Notes: a model not told the origin generated them from the letters alone. 64,000 bases of DNA from Amaranthus tricolor (GCF_026212465.1 NC_080057.1:27200147-27264146); one strand, 5' to 3'; numbered from the stretch's first letter, positions 38,994 through 49,670 are shown. Numbers and translations: made by a program.

Positions 38994-39060
38994 ATAAGTT
39001 AATTTTTTGCAAATAGACCTATAAATTAGATAGTTTCTTATAATTTTTTTTTTAATATTA
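38505..39060. mobile_element. Fold-back/MITE-like element with arms of about 130-150 bp
   Basis: The left arm (about 38520-38650: AAGAAACTACCTAATCTATA, then TTGCAAAAAACTACCTTATG and ACTACCACTTAACGGAAAAT) is mirrored on the right (about 38895-39045: ATTTTCTGTTGAGTGGTAGT, TCACATTAGGTAGTTTTTTG, ATTAGATAGTTTCTTATAA). An A-tract of about 36 bases sits in the right arm at 38956-38991. The spacer shares GATAATCACGA and a TTTTTTGAAAAAA word with the fold-back at 16990-17420. There is no coding capacity. Confidence 0.75.
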
Positions 39061-39199
39061 GACTTTGTCGTAACATATGCCAAGGTCATGTCTGGCAAGT
39101 AATTTCCAATTATTTGAAATTAATTTTTTATAGGGGATGAAAATATATTATAAGGGTGTAAGAGAAAATTATTCAACTATTATACCAACTTACTATTTT

Positions 39200-39612
39200 C
39201 AATTTCCAATTGTTAAATTAATGCGTTAAATATCAACTTTAACAGGTTAAAATAATAGGTGAAAATGTCAATTTCAATAGGTTAACAGCTTAACAAGTTG
39301 AAACACTACTCTAAATAGATTGATATATCAAATTTAATAGATAAAAACATCAACTCGCATAGGTTAAAATATCAACTTTAAAAAGGTAAAACACCAATTT
39401 AAAAAAGTTAAAATATTAACTTAAGTAGCATAAAACACCAACTTAAATAGAATAAATACCAAATATAACATGTTAAAATACCAACTTCAATATGTTAAAA
39501 TGCCAACTTCAATATATTAACAACTTAACTGGTTAAAACGCCAACTCCAAATAGGTTAAAATATAAACTTTAATAGGTACAAACACCAACTCGAGTAGGA
39601 TAAACTTCAATA
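39200..39612. repeat. Degenerate minisatellite, unit about 21 bp
   Basis: Phrases of the type GGTTAAAATACCAACTTCAA recur more than ten times, each with substitutions (for example GTTAAAATATCAACTTTAA, GTTAAAATGCCAACTTCAA, GTTAAAACGCCAACTCCAA). The array directly precedes the MULE fragment. Confidence 0.75.
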
Positions 39613-39619
39613 GCTAAAC

Positions 39620-40134
39620 CAATATGCGCTTCTTATTGATCATTCGTTGCTGGATGACTCCACGACATGATGTTGATGCAGCAAACTACACACCCGCTAC
39701 TCTTGTAATGACTGCATTTGTAAGTATTATTTGTTTTATGAAACTAAATATTTATAATTCATTTGTTATATTAAATTACAAACATTTATTTAATATTGTT
39801 ACAGGCACAAGGAATGGCTTCTGTGATCCGCTCAAGTCAAAAGGTCCCGTTAGGGAGATGACATAGATTATTCTTTGGGATTCTCAGTTTGAGAACTTCA
39901 TTCCTGATGTTGAGGACCCGCTGCGTAATTAATTGATGAGGAACCAAGTACACCCCCACCTATGCATTTGGACGAGCTCGGTGTATCCTCATTCTCATAT
40001 GACGATGTGGGATTATCACAGCTATCTGTTGTGCAATATTAGTCTCCCCTTTGGCAGAGCGTTACATCACAGCCTCTTACTATCGCAAAAGACAAACTAG
40101 GCCGACGCAATCAGATAAAGTTGATGAGGAATGA
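39620..40134 (+). pseudogene. MULE-type transposase C-terminal fragment
   Basis: Reading frames here give CWMTPRHDVDAANYTPATLV, then after a plausible intron (GCATTT|GTAAGT ... TTACAG|GCACAAGG) an AQGMASVIRSSQKVPLGR segment. In shifted frames IPDVEDPL follows, and finally YYRKRQTRPTQSDKVDEE before a stop at 40132-40134. The order and the terminal Arg-rich RPTQxDxVDE tail match the fragment at 54739-55041, so both derive from one transposon family. Stops and frame changes make it non-functional. The MULE assignment rests on general resemblance of the family, mainly from the 54-kb copy. Confidence 0.6.
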
Positions 40135-40301
40135 GAAACTAATATGAATATTATTGTATATAATTTTTTGTATATATTGAATTGTTAAATATATTGCAAT
40201 ATTATATATTTATATATGGGTTGAGTTATTATATATTTTACTCTTAAATTATAATCATTATAATTAAGTCAGTATAATTATAGTTTAATTAAATTTAATT
40301 A

Positions 40302-40305
<4 letters not shown>

Positions 40306-40393
<88 letters not shown>
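40306..40393. repeat. (TA)n tract following the MULE fragment
   Basis: A pure TA run of about 88 bases, 172 bp after the stop of the MULE-like tail. The second MULE fragment (ending 55041) is likewise followed by a (TA)n tract at 55082-55180. Confidence 0.9.
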
Positions 40394-40395
<2 letters not shown>

Positions 40396-40405
40396 TACGC
40401 CTGAC

Positions 40406-40556
40406 AAAAAACTGTTACTTTTATACTACAAAGGTGTTACTTTTAGGTAAAAAAGTGTTACTTTTATACTACAAAGGTGTTACTTTTAGGTAAAAAAGTG
40501 TTACTTTTATACTACAAAAAGGTATTACTTTCAAAAAAAACGTGTTACTTTGTATT
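40406..40556. repeat. Tandem repeat, unit about 46 bp, 2.5-3 copies
   Basis: The unit GTTACTTTTATACTACAAAG then GTGTTACTTTTAGGTAAAAA is repeated nearly exactly twice and then in a shortened third copy. The block lies between the (TA)n tract and the gypsy-type LTR. Confidence 0.8.
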
Positions 40557-42907
40557 TATATATATTTTTTTTAAAATAACACTTTTTTACTAGAAAGTAC
40601 CAGATTTTTTTAAAAACAAAGGTAACTGTAACACCCCGAGATTTTCTGACGTCATTAATTAATATTTTAATAACTTTTGGGAATTTTATAATTATGTTAA
40701 ATTAATTTAGAAGTAGTTTTAATAAATTCCTTTCATATACGAATTTAAATATTAACATATATTTATATTAAAAATACAATTACGATTTCTAAATAAAGAG
40801 GTTCGAATCAAAATAGTTATTTTGTTAAAATGTGTGAGCACACGAAGGTGAGTTTCCTAGTTTGGCCTCGAAAGAAGATAAACCTAGGTAAACAAATAAA
40901 TAAATAAATAAGTGTATAAATAAAATAAATAGGATGAGTTAGGGTTTTAAGTGGGTATTACTCCCTCCCTCACTCAATTCACACGCCTCACTTCCCTCTC
41001 TTCTCTTCTCTCTCACATCCCTCTCCCTCACGGTTCAGAGCAGCCGACAGCTACCCCACGAGCAGCCATCAGCACAGCCGCGCCTCTTCTCCTCCTCCAC
41101 AAACAGCAATCGACTCCTCCCCGTCCTCCACGGGTAGCAGGCGGCAGCAACCGGCCTTGCTCCATCACCTGGCAGCAACAACTGCTTCTTTGTGTGCCCC
41201 AAACAGCAGCAAGCTGCTGTGACGCAGCCCACGCAGCTTCCTCCACCATTTTTGTGCTCCACACCACCTCAACAATCACCTATACCCTCACCCATTTCTA
41301 GTTCCCCTTATGAGTCATCTCCTCTTTTCTCTAATTTATTTTCTAGCTTTTAATTGGAGTTTTATTAAGTGTACTGAGTCGATGTTGGTTGTGTTAATTT
41401 CATTGAATCTTTTTGTGGGTAAGAATTTGATTGATGAATTGAACATGCTTATGACTTAGGCTTTGAAGTGTGATTTGAAATTATGGGTTGTGTTGAATGT
41501 GTGTTAGTTTATTTGAATTTTACTATGAGTAACAATTAAAGATGTTATCTTTGAAACTAGTAATAGTGTGGGCTTTCATGTACATTATGGTAGTATATTA
41601 ATTTATTGATTCTTGCTATGCATAATGGTTAAAAGTATTATTTTTGAACATGAAATGACTATGGTTTGGATTTAGAAATGAAATTACTAATGATGTGTGT
41701 TCTATGCTATATTTTGGTGGTGTGACGAATGATTGGATTACCTTACAAGTTGTTTTAAGACTCGGTTTGGTTAAATATTATTGTGACAGATTTAGTTGGT
41801 AATGGTTATGATTAGAGTGAATATAGAAGTGGTGTGGTTGTTAAAATGGGAATAATAGTTGCTAATTGTGTAGTTTGATTGTTGCGAATTACAAGTACTC
41901 TTATTTGGTTGCTATTGAAGTCATAATGCATAATTTTAGTAAGCCAAGAGCACAATGTCAACTTATCGTCGATGGTTGCTAAAGTTACTTGTCGTGTTGT
42001 TTTTATTATAATTCTTTCTAGCTTTGTAGAATGTAACAAATGATATCGCAATTCGATAATTTTAAGATTTGCCTTATCGTTATATAAGTGTTATATTAAA
42101 TTTGTAAGGCTTAGTTGTGATTAGTTATTTTTGGGTAACGCGAACCGATATACTCAAAAATTAGTTGATGAAAAGGAATGATTCACATATGCTTTTACTT
42201 TTAAATCGGTGAAAAGACTTATGTTGTGTTGAGTTTATGATTTTGACTTGTATTGAATGAGTTGTGTGCGTGCTAGAATTATCGAAAATTCATGTTGAAT
42301 GGGTGATAGTGGTTACTTAGGCATTTAGTTGGTATGACAAAGTAGTTAGAGGAACTTATTAGTTCTATTCCTAACTTGTATAGGTTCCCAGTTCATAAGA
42401 GGGATGTAAAACCTCGTTTTGTCTGATTATTGTGGCTCTTTTGGTCGCGCGGTGATGCTTACAGGTACGTACACGCAGTAACGAACTCTTATATACAATT
42501 TTCTTTAAGACATTATTGTTTATTGTGATAATATGCATTGTATCGAAACTATGAGATACTAGTGAATACACTTTATACGAAAAGCTATCGACTATGAAAT
42601 CCTTGCGCTTAGAATAGTTATAGAGAATGAGAGTGTTAGTAGGAGGCGGGGACCACCCCCTCATTTATTTAAGAATTGGATTATGCCTTACTTAGAGTTA
42701 GAATGACTCTTTAAAAGGTAAATTTCATATTTTGTTGAGTGGCTCAGTGGGTTTTGGCGTGCTGCTATCCCAGGGCGCTCATTAATAGTCGAACGTGGGA
42801 GTTATTCCCATCTGATAAAGTATTAGATTATGATTAGCTGGCGTGACTCAACTGGATTATGTTCGGTTGATTTAGTAGTCCCCTAGGTGAGATCCGATGG
42901 GATCACC

Positions 42908-43130
42908 GTAAGGGGGGTATGAGCATGCTTTTGTCATTGGGCGCCGGATGGCCGATACCCCCCTGACCAAGGTGTTACCATGCGGGCCTTGCAAACCCCA
43001 ATATGGTGGCCTCTTCATTGGTTTCGTACCCCAGTGTGTTAGTTTTTCCAGAAGGTAAGACCCGAGAGGGTCAGCTGGAGGGGGCATGAGCTCATACTTT
43101 GCCATGGGCGACAGATGGCCGATAACGCCC
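42908..43130 (+). repeat. Two diverged direct repeats inside the gypsy-type LTR
   Basis: Copies near 42908-42963 and 43074-43130 share GGGGGGTATGAGC/GGGGGGCATGAGC-like starts, a middle ATGGGCGACAG/TTGGGCGCCGG word and GATGGCCGATA. They are separated by about 110 bp. Confidence 0.6.
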
Positions 43131-43164
43131 TTGGCCGCGTCACTATGCCAGGAAGTAGAGAAAA

Positions 43165-43320
43165 GATCCTTTGATAGAAAGTTATTTAGTGATAGAAAGT
43201 TTATTCATTGATCGAAAGTTATTTAATGATAGAAGGTTCATTATTTGATAGAAAGCTTACACATTGATAGAACATTTACTGATTGATAAAATATCTACTC
43301 ATTGATATAATAGTTTATGC
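43165..43320 (+). repeat. Tandem GATAGAAAG-containing repeat, unit about 20-23 bp
   Basis: Six to seven copies of a phrase like TTATTCATTGATAGAAAG occur in a row, with point differences (GATCGAAAG, GATAGAAGG, GATAGAACA, GATAAAATA). Confidence 0.7.
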
Positions 43321-44300
43321 TAGTGAGAAGTGTGCCTAAGTTAAGTTACCTTAAGGATATTACCGACTATGATCACACTTACCTTAAGATAGACAAACTC
43401 TATAAGGTCATGTATTAGGTATTCTGTTAATGCCTTGGTTGAGTTGATACTATGCGTGTTTTGCAAGAGTTTATGTTTTGAAAAGAGGAGCGTGAAGACC
43501 TGCATTCTACCCAAGAACACATGGTTCGAGTTGGAAAGGACGTAATGAGATCAAGAAGTATAAGTGGACATTTAACGATTACTATCTGTTCTTGTGTCTT
43601 ATGAAATCATCTTATGTTGTTGTATAACATAATGTTATCTAGTAGTTGGCCTTATTATATTTGATGCTAGTTACTGACGTGTACGTGTTTGTGTTTATGT
43701 TTGATTGTTGATGACCTTCTATGATTGTCCTGCTATGACACATTGGTTTTTGGTCTAATGTCGAGCAGCAGCCAGCAGGAGGATCATAGACAGGCGTAGC
43801 AGGTACTGGAGCTTCTTTTGCATTGCATTGCATTGTGGGAGAGTGATGAGGGCGAAGCATAACCTATGTCATACCGTTATCTTTCGATTTTGTAGCTCTT
43901 GTTATCTTTTGTAAACTTTGGTTGTTTTTTTTTGTTATGAGGCCTTGTGTCCTCCCTTGTATATTCGCATTTTCGCTGCGTATTTTATAACTCTGTATGG
44001 TTTTAAGGAGTTACGTCATTTTAAAACGCAAGCGTCGACACTGGAACCACGATCCATGCTTGGCATGTTGATTTGAGAAGCCGACGACGAATCATTCTGT
44101 CGTGGTGTGAGATTTTAAAGGCAATGATGCCTTAGATTATGTCTAATGTTTTTATTGTGCTAATTGCTCTACCACATGTTAGATTTTCAGAAGAGATGCT
44201 GTCAAAATTCTCACTCACCTTTTTAAAGTTAATATTTAACATTTTCACAAATTCTTTTCCTTTTCACAAATTCTTTTATGAAATAAGCAAGAGATTGAAT

Positions 44301-44914
44301 TGTTGGGAATTTGTTACTCGAACCGAGTCTAAGATTGGCTTTTAAGATGAAATCAAGAGATGGGTCGAAGTGCGCGGGGTGCGGAGTAGCTACTGGATTG
44401 GAAGACGTCCAGGTCGCGGACCGTACGTTTAGTTGCATTTCGCGAGTTTCTGAAGGAAAAGCTACTGTTTTAGAAAACAGGTAGGTCGAGGGCCGCGACC
44501 TAGTACGCGAGCCGCAACTTGTGCAGTTTTATGCAGGTTTTCAGTTTTCGCACGTTCTTTTGACGGTTAGTTAGTTTTTGGGCCGGTTTCTTTGTAATTG
44601 TTAACCTAATTTCTTTTTATCAAGTGGCATACTATATAAACCCCTCTTGTAATTAGAATTAGGGGATGATGCATGAAACACAAAGTGAGGAAAACTTAGA
44701 GAAAAAAAGCTTGGAGAGCCATTGTTGTGGCTTCTCGTTCATCTTATTATCTCTCGGTTTATAGTGAAAAGTTTATTCTCGGTGCCGGTGGATGTAGCTA
44801 TCACGTTGATAGTGAACTACGTTAATTTCTCGGTGTGATTTTCTTTATTGTTTGTTTGAATCTTTATTGCTTTCTATTATTTTTTTTTATCTTTGTTTCC
44901 ACTGTCACACAACA
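44301..44914 (+). repeat. 5' LTR of the copia element
   Basis: 614 bp, TG...CA. A TATA box (TATATAAAC, about 44634) lies about 280 bp before the right end. The conserved phrase GGTGCCGGTGGATGTAGCTA is at about 44780. The LTR differs from the right LTR at several dozen positions by eye, so insertion is not recent. Confidence 0.92.
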
Positions 44915-44916
44915 AT

Positions 44917-44929
44917 TAGCATTAAGAGC
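44917..44929 (+). other. Degenerate primer-binding site (initiator Met-tRNA type)
   Basis: TAGCATTAAGAGC lies two bases after the left LTR and matches the common copia sequence TGGTATCAGAGC with mismatches and one extra base. The downstream CTCAGGTTTAATCC also fits copia leaders. Confidence 0.6.
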
Positions 44930-44978
44930 TCAGGTTTAATCCCAGGAACAGTTTTTTAAGGAAACAATTGGTAGGAGA

Positions 44979-45135
44979 TTCTACAATAAGGATTGAGAAA
45001 TTTAATGGGAAAATAGCTTTCGGCTATGGTAGATTAAGATGAAGGCGTTATCAAAGCAGTTGCAGATTTGGCGTCCATTGATCCCAACGAGTGCGGCATC
45101 TACGTCGGGATCTGAAGACGGATGGACTGTTGAAC
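44979..45135 (+). pseudogene. Copia gag N-terminal fragment
   Basis: Frames give IEKFNGKIAFG, then after a frame change LW*IKMKA (stop in place of Gln), then KQLQIWRPLIPTSAASTSGS and EDGWTVE. The frame resumes after the nested LTR as QLVVMEEKALSTI, which shows that the two parts were once one gag gene. Confidence 0.8.
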
Positions 45136-45686
45136 TGTAACATCTCGGAATAACTCGGGTCGTACGAGAAGAGAAAGTGATCTTTTAAAAACGGAACAAA
45201 CTGTAATCCGAGTCAAACCGGGATGTTAGAAACAGTTTAAAACGGTTTTGAAGCTAAGGAAAAACGTGCGGATCGAGTTCTATTAGCGTTATTAAGAACT
45301 ACTGGATGATAAGAAAAACTTAGCAGCGGATAAGAAACGAAAAGTTGAATCTACTTATTACAACTTGAGAGCGAGAGTCGCCTCACAAAACCAAATGCTT
45401 TTTAAACTAAATTTTGAAGTTCTTATTAAGACTTCTCTACCCTAATAATTTATTTCTTCAAGGGACAATCCTCACTCCCCAGACCTGCAACTTGACTTAC
45501 TGCTAGTCATTGCCCAGATAGGACACAACATCATCGCAGGGTCGTTAAGACCAAAAGCACACGTCAGCGAACGTCGCATACCAATAAATAATAACATACG
45601 AGAAAGTTTAATCAATTAGTTAACAACTCACAGAACCGTACGCTTAATCATGCTTATTAAGAATATTTATTTTCTTGTAAAAGTTA

Positions 45687-45775
45687 GTCAGCCATACTGC
45701 TGTACTATCCGGCCGTACTGCCAGTACTATCCAGCCATACTGCCGGTACTATCCAGCCATACTGCCGGTACACTC
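45687..45775. repeat. Tandem repeat of about 22-24 bp inside the nested LTR
   Basis: About four copies of the phrase CAGCCATACTGCCGGTACTA occur in a row, with variants GCTGTACTATCCGG and CCAGTACTATCC. Confidence 0.8.
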
Positions 45776-45939
45776 CAAACTCCATAAGTGAGACAATACA
45801 TTAGGGGGAGCTAACCCCTAAGCAAGCCTCTACCATAGACACTCGCCTTACTTCGGTGTCTATAGTTAAGTATGCATACCCCCGCGGTGGCCCATAAAGC
45901 CCTCATATGCCGCGAGTAATTCTCTTCCACCAATTGACG

Positions 45940-46066
45940 ACATACTACGTCCACTTTTAAGTTAGTGAGGTCATACTACCTCTACTTATCAAAACAATAT
46001 ATAAAGATTGACGTCATACTACGTCCACTTTTAAGTTAGTGAGGACATACTACCTCTACTTATCAT
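45940..46066. repeat. Direct repeat of about 60 bp inside the nested LTR
   Basis: Two copies begin TTGACG(A/T)CATACTACGTCC and end CATACTACCTCTACTTATCA. They are nearly identical and separated by a short AT-rich spacer. Confidence 0.8.
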
Positions 46067-47112
46067 ATAAATGAATAAAATTATTGATTCGAACGATAAC
46101 ATTATTCGTTATGTATACCCATGCCTTACTTTTGGGTATCATTAATACATAATACATCGGACTAATGCGAACCACGCTGCGTGTACATACCTTAAGCAAG
46201 ATAACCAACTCGCAAGCGTCTTAATCAATTCCCGGTCACGAATCGACTTCCTACAAGGTTCAATCGTATTCGGGAAATAAGCACACATACACATTTTCCT
46301 CAAATCATCCATAACACACATATACAATCACATCCATACCTAGAATACTACACACAACATGAACATCCATCACATACTATAACATGGTATAAACATAAAA
46401 CTGGACAGCCTATACAATCTGTCCAGAAACTCATCTTAAGACTGTCAAACTGAAAATCCGACTTCACCGATGCGTCCGGAAGGCGTCAAAACCCCCGGTT
46501 ACCAATTTTCATAATTTATAACATAGTATAAATATTTTTAACTTAATTTCAAAGCCAAAAATGCTCCAAAAACACAATTTTTCCACTATTTTCAAAACCT
46601 ACGGGATTTCATTTTTTTTTTATCACAAAAATATAAATTTCAATGCTTTATTCCCTAATAAATCTAAACAATAAAATTTACATAATTTCCATGATTACAT
46701 CCAAAAATAAATTTTAATTAATTATTTATATTTTTCTCAAAAATAAAATTCTTTTTACACCAATTTACACACACAAACACACCACACATATACATGTATA
46801 TTTCTCTACCAACATTATAAATCTCCACTATTTATCAATAAAAATAAAAATAAATTTCCATCACCACATATATTTTTTTATATGAGCAACCATTTTTTTT
46901 TTTTTTTTTTTTGAAATCAAAGATAGATTAGGAAAAGATTTGGACTTAAAATGATTTTAATTGCCTTAAAAGTTGAAGTCTCATGATTTAACCTACTAAC
47001 AAAATAAATAATAAAAAGAAATATATTTTTTTCTAAAAAGAATAATAATAATAAAAATAATAATATTACTAGCAAATCATTTAATATATCGGGAAAATAT
47101 CGGGGTGTTACA

Positions 47113-47524
47113 TGAACAGTTAGTAGTGATGGAAGAGAAGGCTCTTTCTACCATCTTGCCAAGTCTTGATGATCAGAAGACGACCGCAGAATTATGGTTA
47201 AAATTGGAGTCATTGTACATAACGAAATCTATAACCAACAAATTGCTACTGAAACAGCGATTGTTTAGTCTCAGGATGCAGTCAGGTACGCCGTTAAAGG
47301 ATCATCTAGAAAATCTTAATTCTATTTTACTAGATTTGCGTAATTTAGAAGTTAAGATAGATGATGAGAATGCAGCATTAATATTGCTTGTTTCTTTACC
47401 GAATAATTATGAAAACTTTGTGGAGTCTTTTGTGGTTGGCAAAGACTCGACCCTAGAGGAAGTGAAGGCAGCACTCTATGCTAGGAAGTTGCATCAAAAG
47501 GCGACAGGTGCTAATGACAATTAA
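47113..47524 (+). pseudogene. Copia gag (UBN2 type) central fragment
   Basis: An open frame continues from the other side of the nested LTR: EQLVVMEEKALSTILPSLDD, then AELWLKLESLYITKSITNKL, LLKQRLFSLRMQSGTPLKDH and LLVSLPNNYENFVESFVVGK. This is the capsid-like UBN2 region of plant copia gag. A stop after GANDN at 47522-47524 ends the frame before the zinc knuckle. Confidence 0.88.
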
Positions 47525-47650
47525 GGCAGTGGGTTAGTTGTTAGGTCGGGTAGAAATTCTAGAAAGAAAAAGGAGTCTAACAACAAAAACGGTGCTAGGT
47601 CGGATACTTGTAATAGTAGAGATGAGTCTAGCAACACTAGGACCATAATA

Positions 47651-47706
47651 TGTTATCACTGTCAAAAACCAGGACATTTTAGGTCTAAATATCCAAAATT
47701 AAAGAA
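47651..47706 (+). pseudogene. Gag zinc knuckle, last Cys lost
   Basis: The + strand encodes CYHCQKPGHFRSKYPKLK in the frame that follows the gag stop. The CCHC knuckle would need Cys where Tyr (TAT) now stands, a single G-to-A change from TGT, so metal binding is probably lost. Confidence 0.8.
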
Positions 47707-47772
47707 TAATCTCAGGCCACAGTAGTCGGAAGTAAACAGAATAAGAGCTATGATTCGGAGGAATACTTAGCA

Positions 47773-48195
47773 TTGATTAGTTGTGTTGAGTTTAGTGATT
47801 TGTTTGATAGTTGGATTCTTGATTCCGGTAGTTCGTTCCATATGAGTCCTCGTCGGGATTGGTTTGATACTTATAAGTCTTGTTTTGGGGGTTCAGTTAC
47901 GGTTGTTAACGGTACTCCATGTGAAATAGTAGGTATTGGTTCCATGAGACTTCGGACTAGTGCTGGGAGAAGGGTTACTTTGACTAAGGTGAGGCATGTT
48001 CCTGCATTGGGGAAAAACTTGATATCGCTTGGGACCTTAGATAATTTGGCGCTCAAGGGGGAGTTTAGCAATGGGGAAGTGAGTGTCTTTAAGGGTTCGA
48101 CTTTGATACTTAGGGATATCAAGGTGAAGTCCCTGAATGTCTTTCAAGGTGTTACGCTGCTTAGTTTTGCTGTTAGTGCTTCAACTTGTCACTAG
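47773..48195 (+). pseudogene. Copia protease region
   Basis: The frame contains SWILDSGSSFHMSPRRDWFD with the aspartic protease DSG triad, then RVTLTKVRHVPALGKNLISL and KGEFSNGEVSVFKGSTLILR, the usual order of copia protease. Upstream frame breaks separate it from gag, and a stop at 48193-48195 cuts it before the integrase. Confidence 0.88.
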
Positions 48196-48540
48196 GAGAT
48201 AACGGTTTGGGATAGACATTTTCATATGGGTGAGAGTAGAGGGCTGAAATTGTCCATTGGGAATCGTCTTACATGTGTCAAGGATACCTACCTTGAGGAA
48301 GACAAGCATTGGGTGTTTGGGTTTTAAACACGGGTGTGAGCTTAGCATTGAAGCTCATGACCACTTGTATGGTAAGAAGATTAGTTGGCTACATTTGGAC
48401 AGTTTGTTTTATGGATTTGTTATGTTCTGTGTTTTAGATATTTTGCGGCATCATACCTATGGGATAACACCATTGCAAAACGGTGTTACAGGAATAGCGA
48501 ATCGGACCTTATTAGGGAGTCTTATGCATGCTCTCTAGTA
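48196..48540 (+). pseudogene. Copia GAG-pre-integrase and integrase fragments
   Basis: WDRHFHMGESRGLK resembles the pre-integrase H-x-R-x-GH block. Several frames later YGITPLQNGVTGIANRTLLG corresponds to the integrase TPQQNGVAERxNRTL motif with substitutions. The zinc-binding and catalytic core between them is largely missing, so integrase activity cannot exist. Confidence 0.75.
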
Positions 48541-49670
48541 CTTGGTTGTTGAGTAGATACTAGATTAGTTTTTTCGATCAGGGTTTACACACGGGATCAA
48601 AGGTGACCAGTATGTGTGTGGTGTGGCTCAGTAAGGTATCGTGCTATCCCATGTTTGGAACCTTGTTAGGGCTTTGGTGTGTTGTTGTGTATTTTGCAAC
48701 AGCTGGTTATGGTGATAGTGGTATCGAGTTTAAGGTGGAGTATGAGGTTAACCCCTCATCCATTTCTGTTCGACCCCAGATTGATGGTGTTGATGCTGCC
48801 CCAGGTATCTCTCTGACTGTGAATTCTGGTGATATCTTTATCTATGTGGATAGTTAAAAGAAGTCAGTACAGGAACATTCCGCCGATCTAAAGGATTTCA
48901 AGAAAAGCCTATATGTGTTATCGAGAAGCCTAATAGGTTGGTTGTAGGGAGTGTTGTTTTGGTTGCTATAAGTGTGGTAGGTTATGCATTGAATCTTGTG
49001 GGATTGGCAAAGTTGGTAGCCGGTTTTGTGGAGTCACTTGGACCTCCAACTTATGAGCACCTTGTACTGTATAGTGAGCGTTCACAGTGGCTTGCTATGA
49101 CTTTACGTATGAGCAGAGTATGGGAACTGTTTTGTAGACTAGTAGTCTAGTACTGTTACTTAGCTCAATTATATCGCCTCATTTTGAGGCTAAGTCGGTC
49201 TACTTGTCTAGAGTTACGGTTCGGTGTTTGAAGTATACTGTGATGTGTACTTGTTTTGCGCATGTTAGAAGTGTCATTTGCAGGTTTGTGACTCAACCTG
49301 GGTGGGGGCACTGGCAGGTAGAGATTTGTTTTCTCTACGGTTTGCTTGGATCAGCTGTTGTGTTTCTTATGTACGGGAATGATGTTAGGTGCTTTGTTAC
49401 ATCGATTGAAGCTTGGGTTGTGTTCGCTGAGTTTGATTGTGTTATGATCTCGGTGATGGTTCTTTGTGATCAACCTTGGTTAGCTTTTGTGTACTACGAT
49501 TGTGTGCTTAGTGATCAGGTACTTGATATTCGGGAGAAGCACGGTATGGTCAGATTTCATTCGGAATGCACGTACATGAAGATAGAGGTAAAGAAGGTAG
49601 GATGTTCTGACAGTCCTAGTAGATTCTTTACTATGCTGGATTCAGTGGCATAGGCCCTTAAGGGCGATGT
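48541..49670 (+). pseudogene. Heavily decayed copia pol 3' part
   Basis: Short open frames only. PGWGHWQVEICFLYGLLGSA and FLMYGNDVRCFVTS resemble the pre-RNase H segment (PGxxHWxALKxILxYLKGT). VEVKKVG-type words near 49590 with a broken FFTMLDSVA resemble the end of pol (DNPADxxTKxL). The YxDD reverse transcriptase core was not seen, so it appears deleted or beyond recognition. Confidence 0.6.

Larger units (their letters stand above)
40627..44112 (+). mobile_element. Long gypsy-type LTR (solo or truncated element), about 3.5 kb
   Basis: The start TGTAACACCCCGAGATTTTC matches the terminus of the nested LTR at 45136-47112 (reverse orientation). A CT-rich, TATA-poor leader-like region occurs at about 40960-41040. 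The likely right end is the degraded CGTGGTGTGAGA near 44112, comparable with the canonical ...GGTGTTACA end, but it is not exact and no matching 5-bp target duplication was found. No gag-pol domain is present inside. Short GC-rich open frames near 41030-41300 are low-complexity and not called. An LTR is preferred over a gene because of the terminal motif and internal tandem repeats. Confidence 0.55.
45136..47112 (-). mobile_element. Gypsy-type solo LTR nested in the copia gag
   Basis: The insertion is 1977 bp with TGTAACA...TGTTACA ends and an exact 5-bp target duplication TGAAC on each side (45131-45135 and 47113-47117). Read on the minus strand it starts TGTAACACCCCGATATTTTC, like the LTR at 40627, so the orientation is reverse. 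It contains no gag-pol coding and no second LTR, as expected for a solo LTR left by recombination. Internal tandem repeats lie at 45687-45775 and 45940-46066. It must be younger than the copia insertion it interrupts. Confidence 0.88.

Noticed and set aside
40951..41301. GC-richer open frames on both strands near 41.0-41.3 kb
   Set aside because: Low-complexity Ala/Thr/Ser composition, no domain, and located inside the gypsy-type LTR.
42720..42900. Stretch with GGCTCAGTGGG and other tRNA-like words
   Set aside because: No cloverleaf with matching acceptor stem could be drawn; it lies inside an LTR.
48257..49653. Several open frames of 70-149 codons
   Set aside because: They are pieces of decayed copia pol in mixed frames, already covered as pseudogene remnants, and not separate genes.
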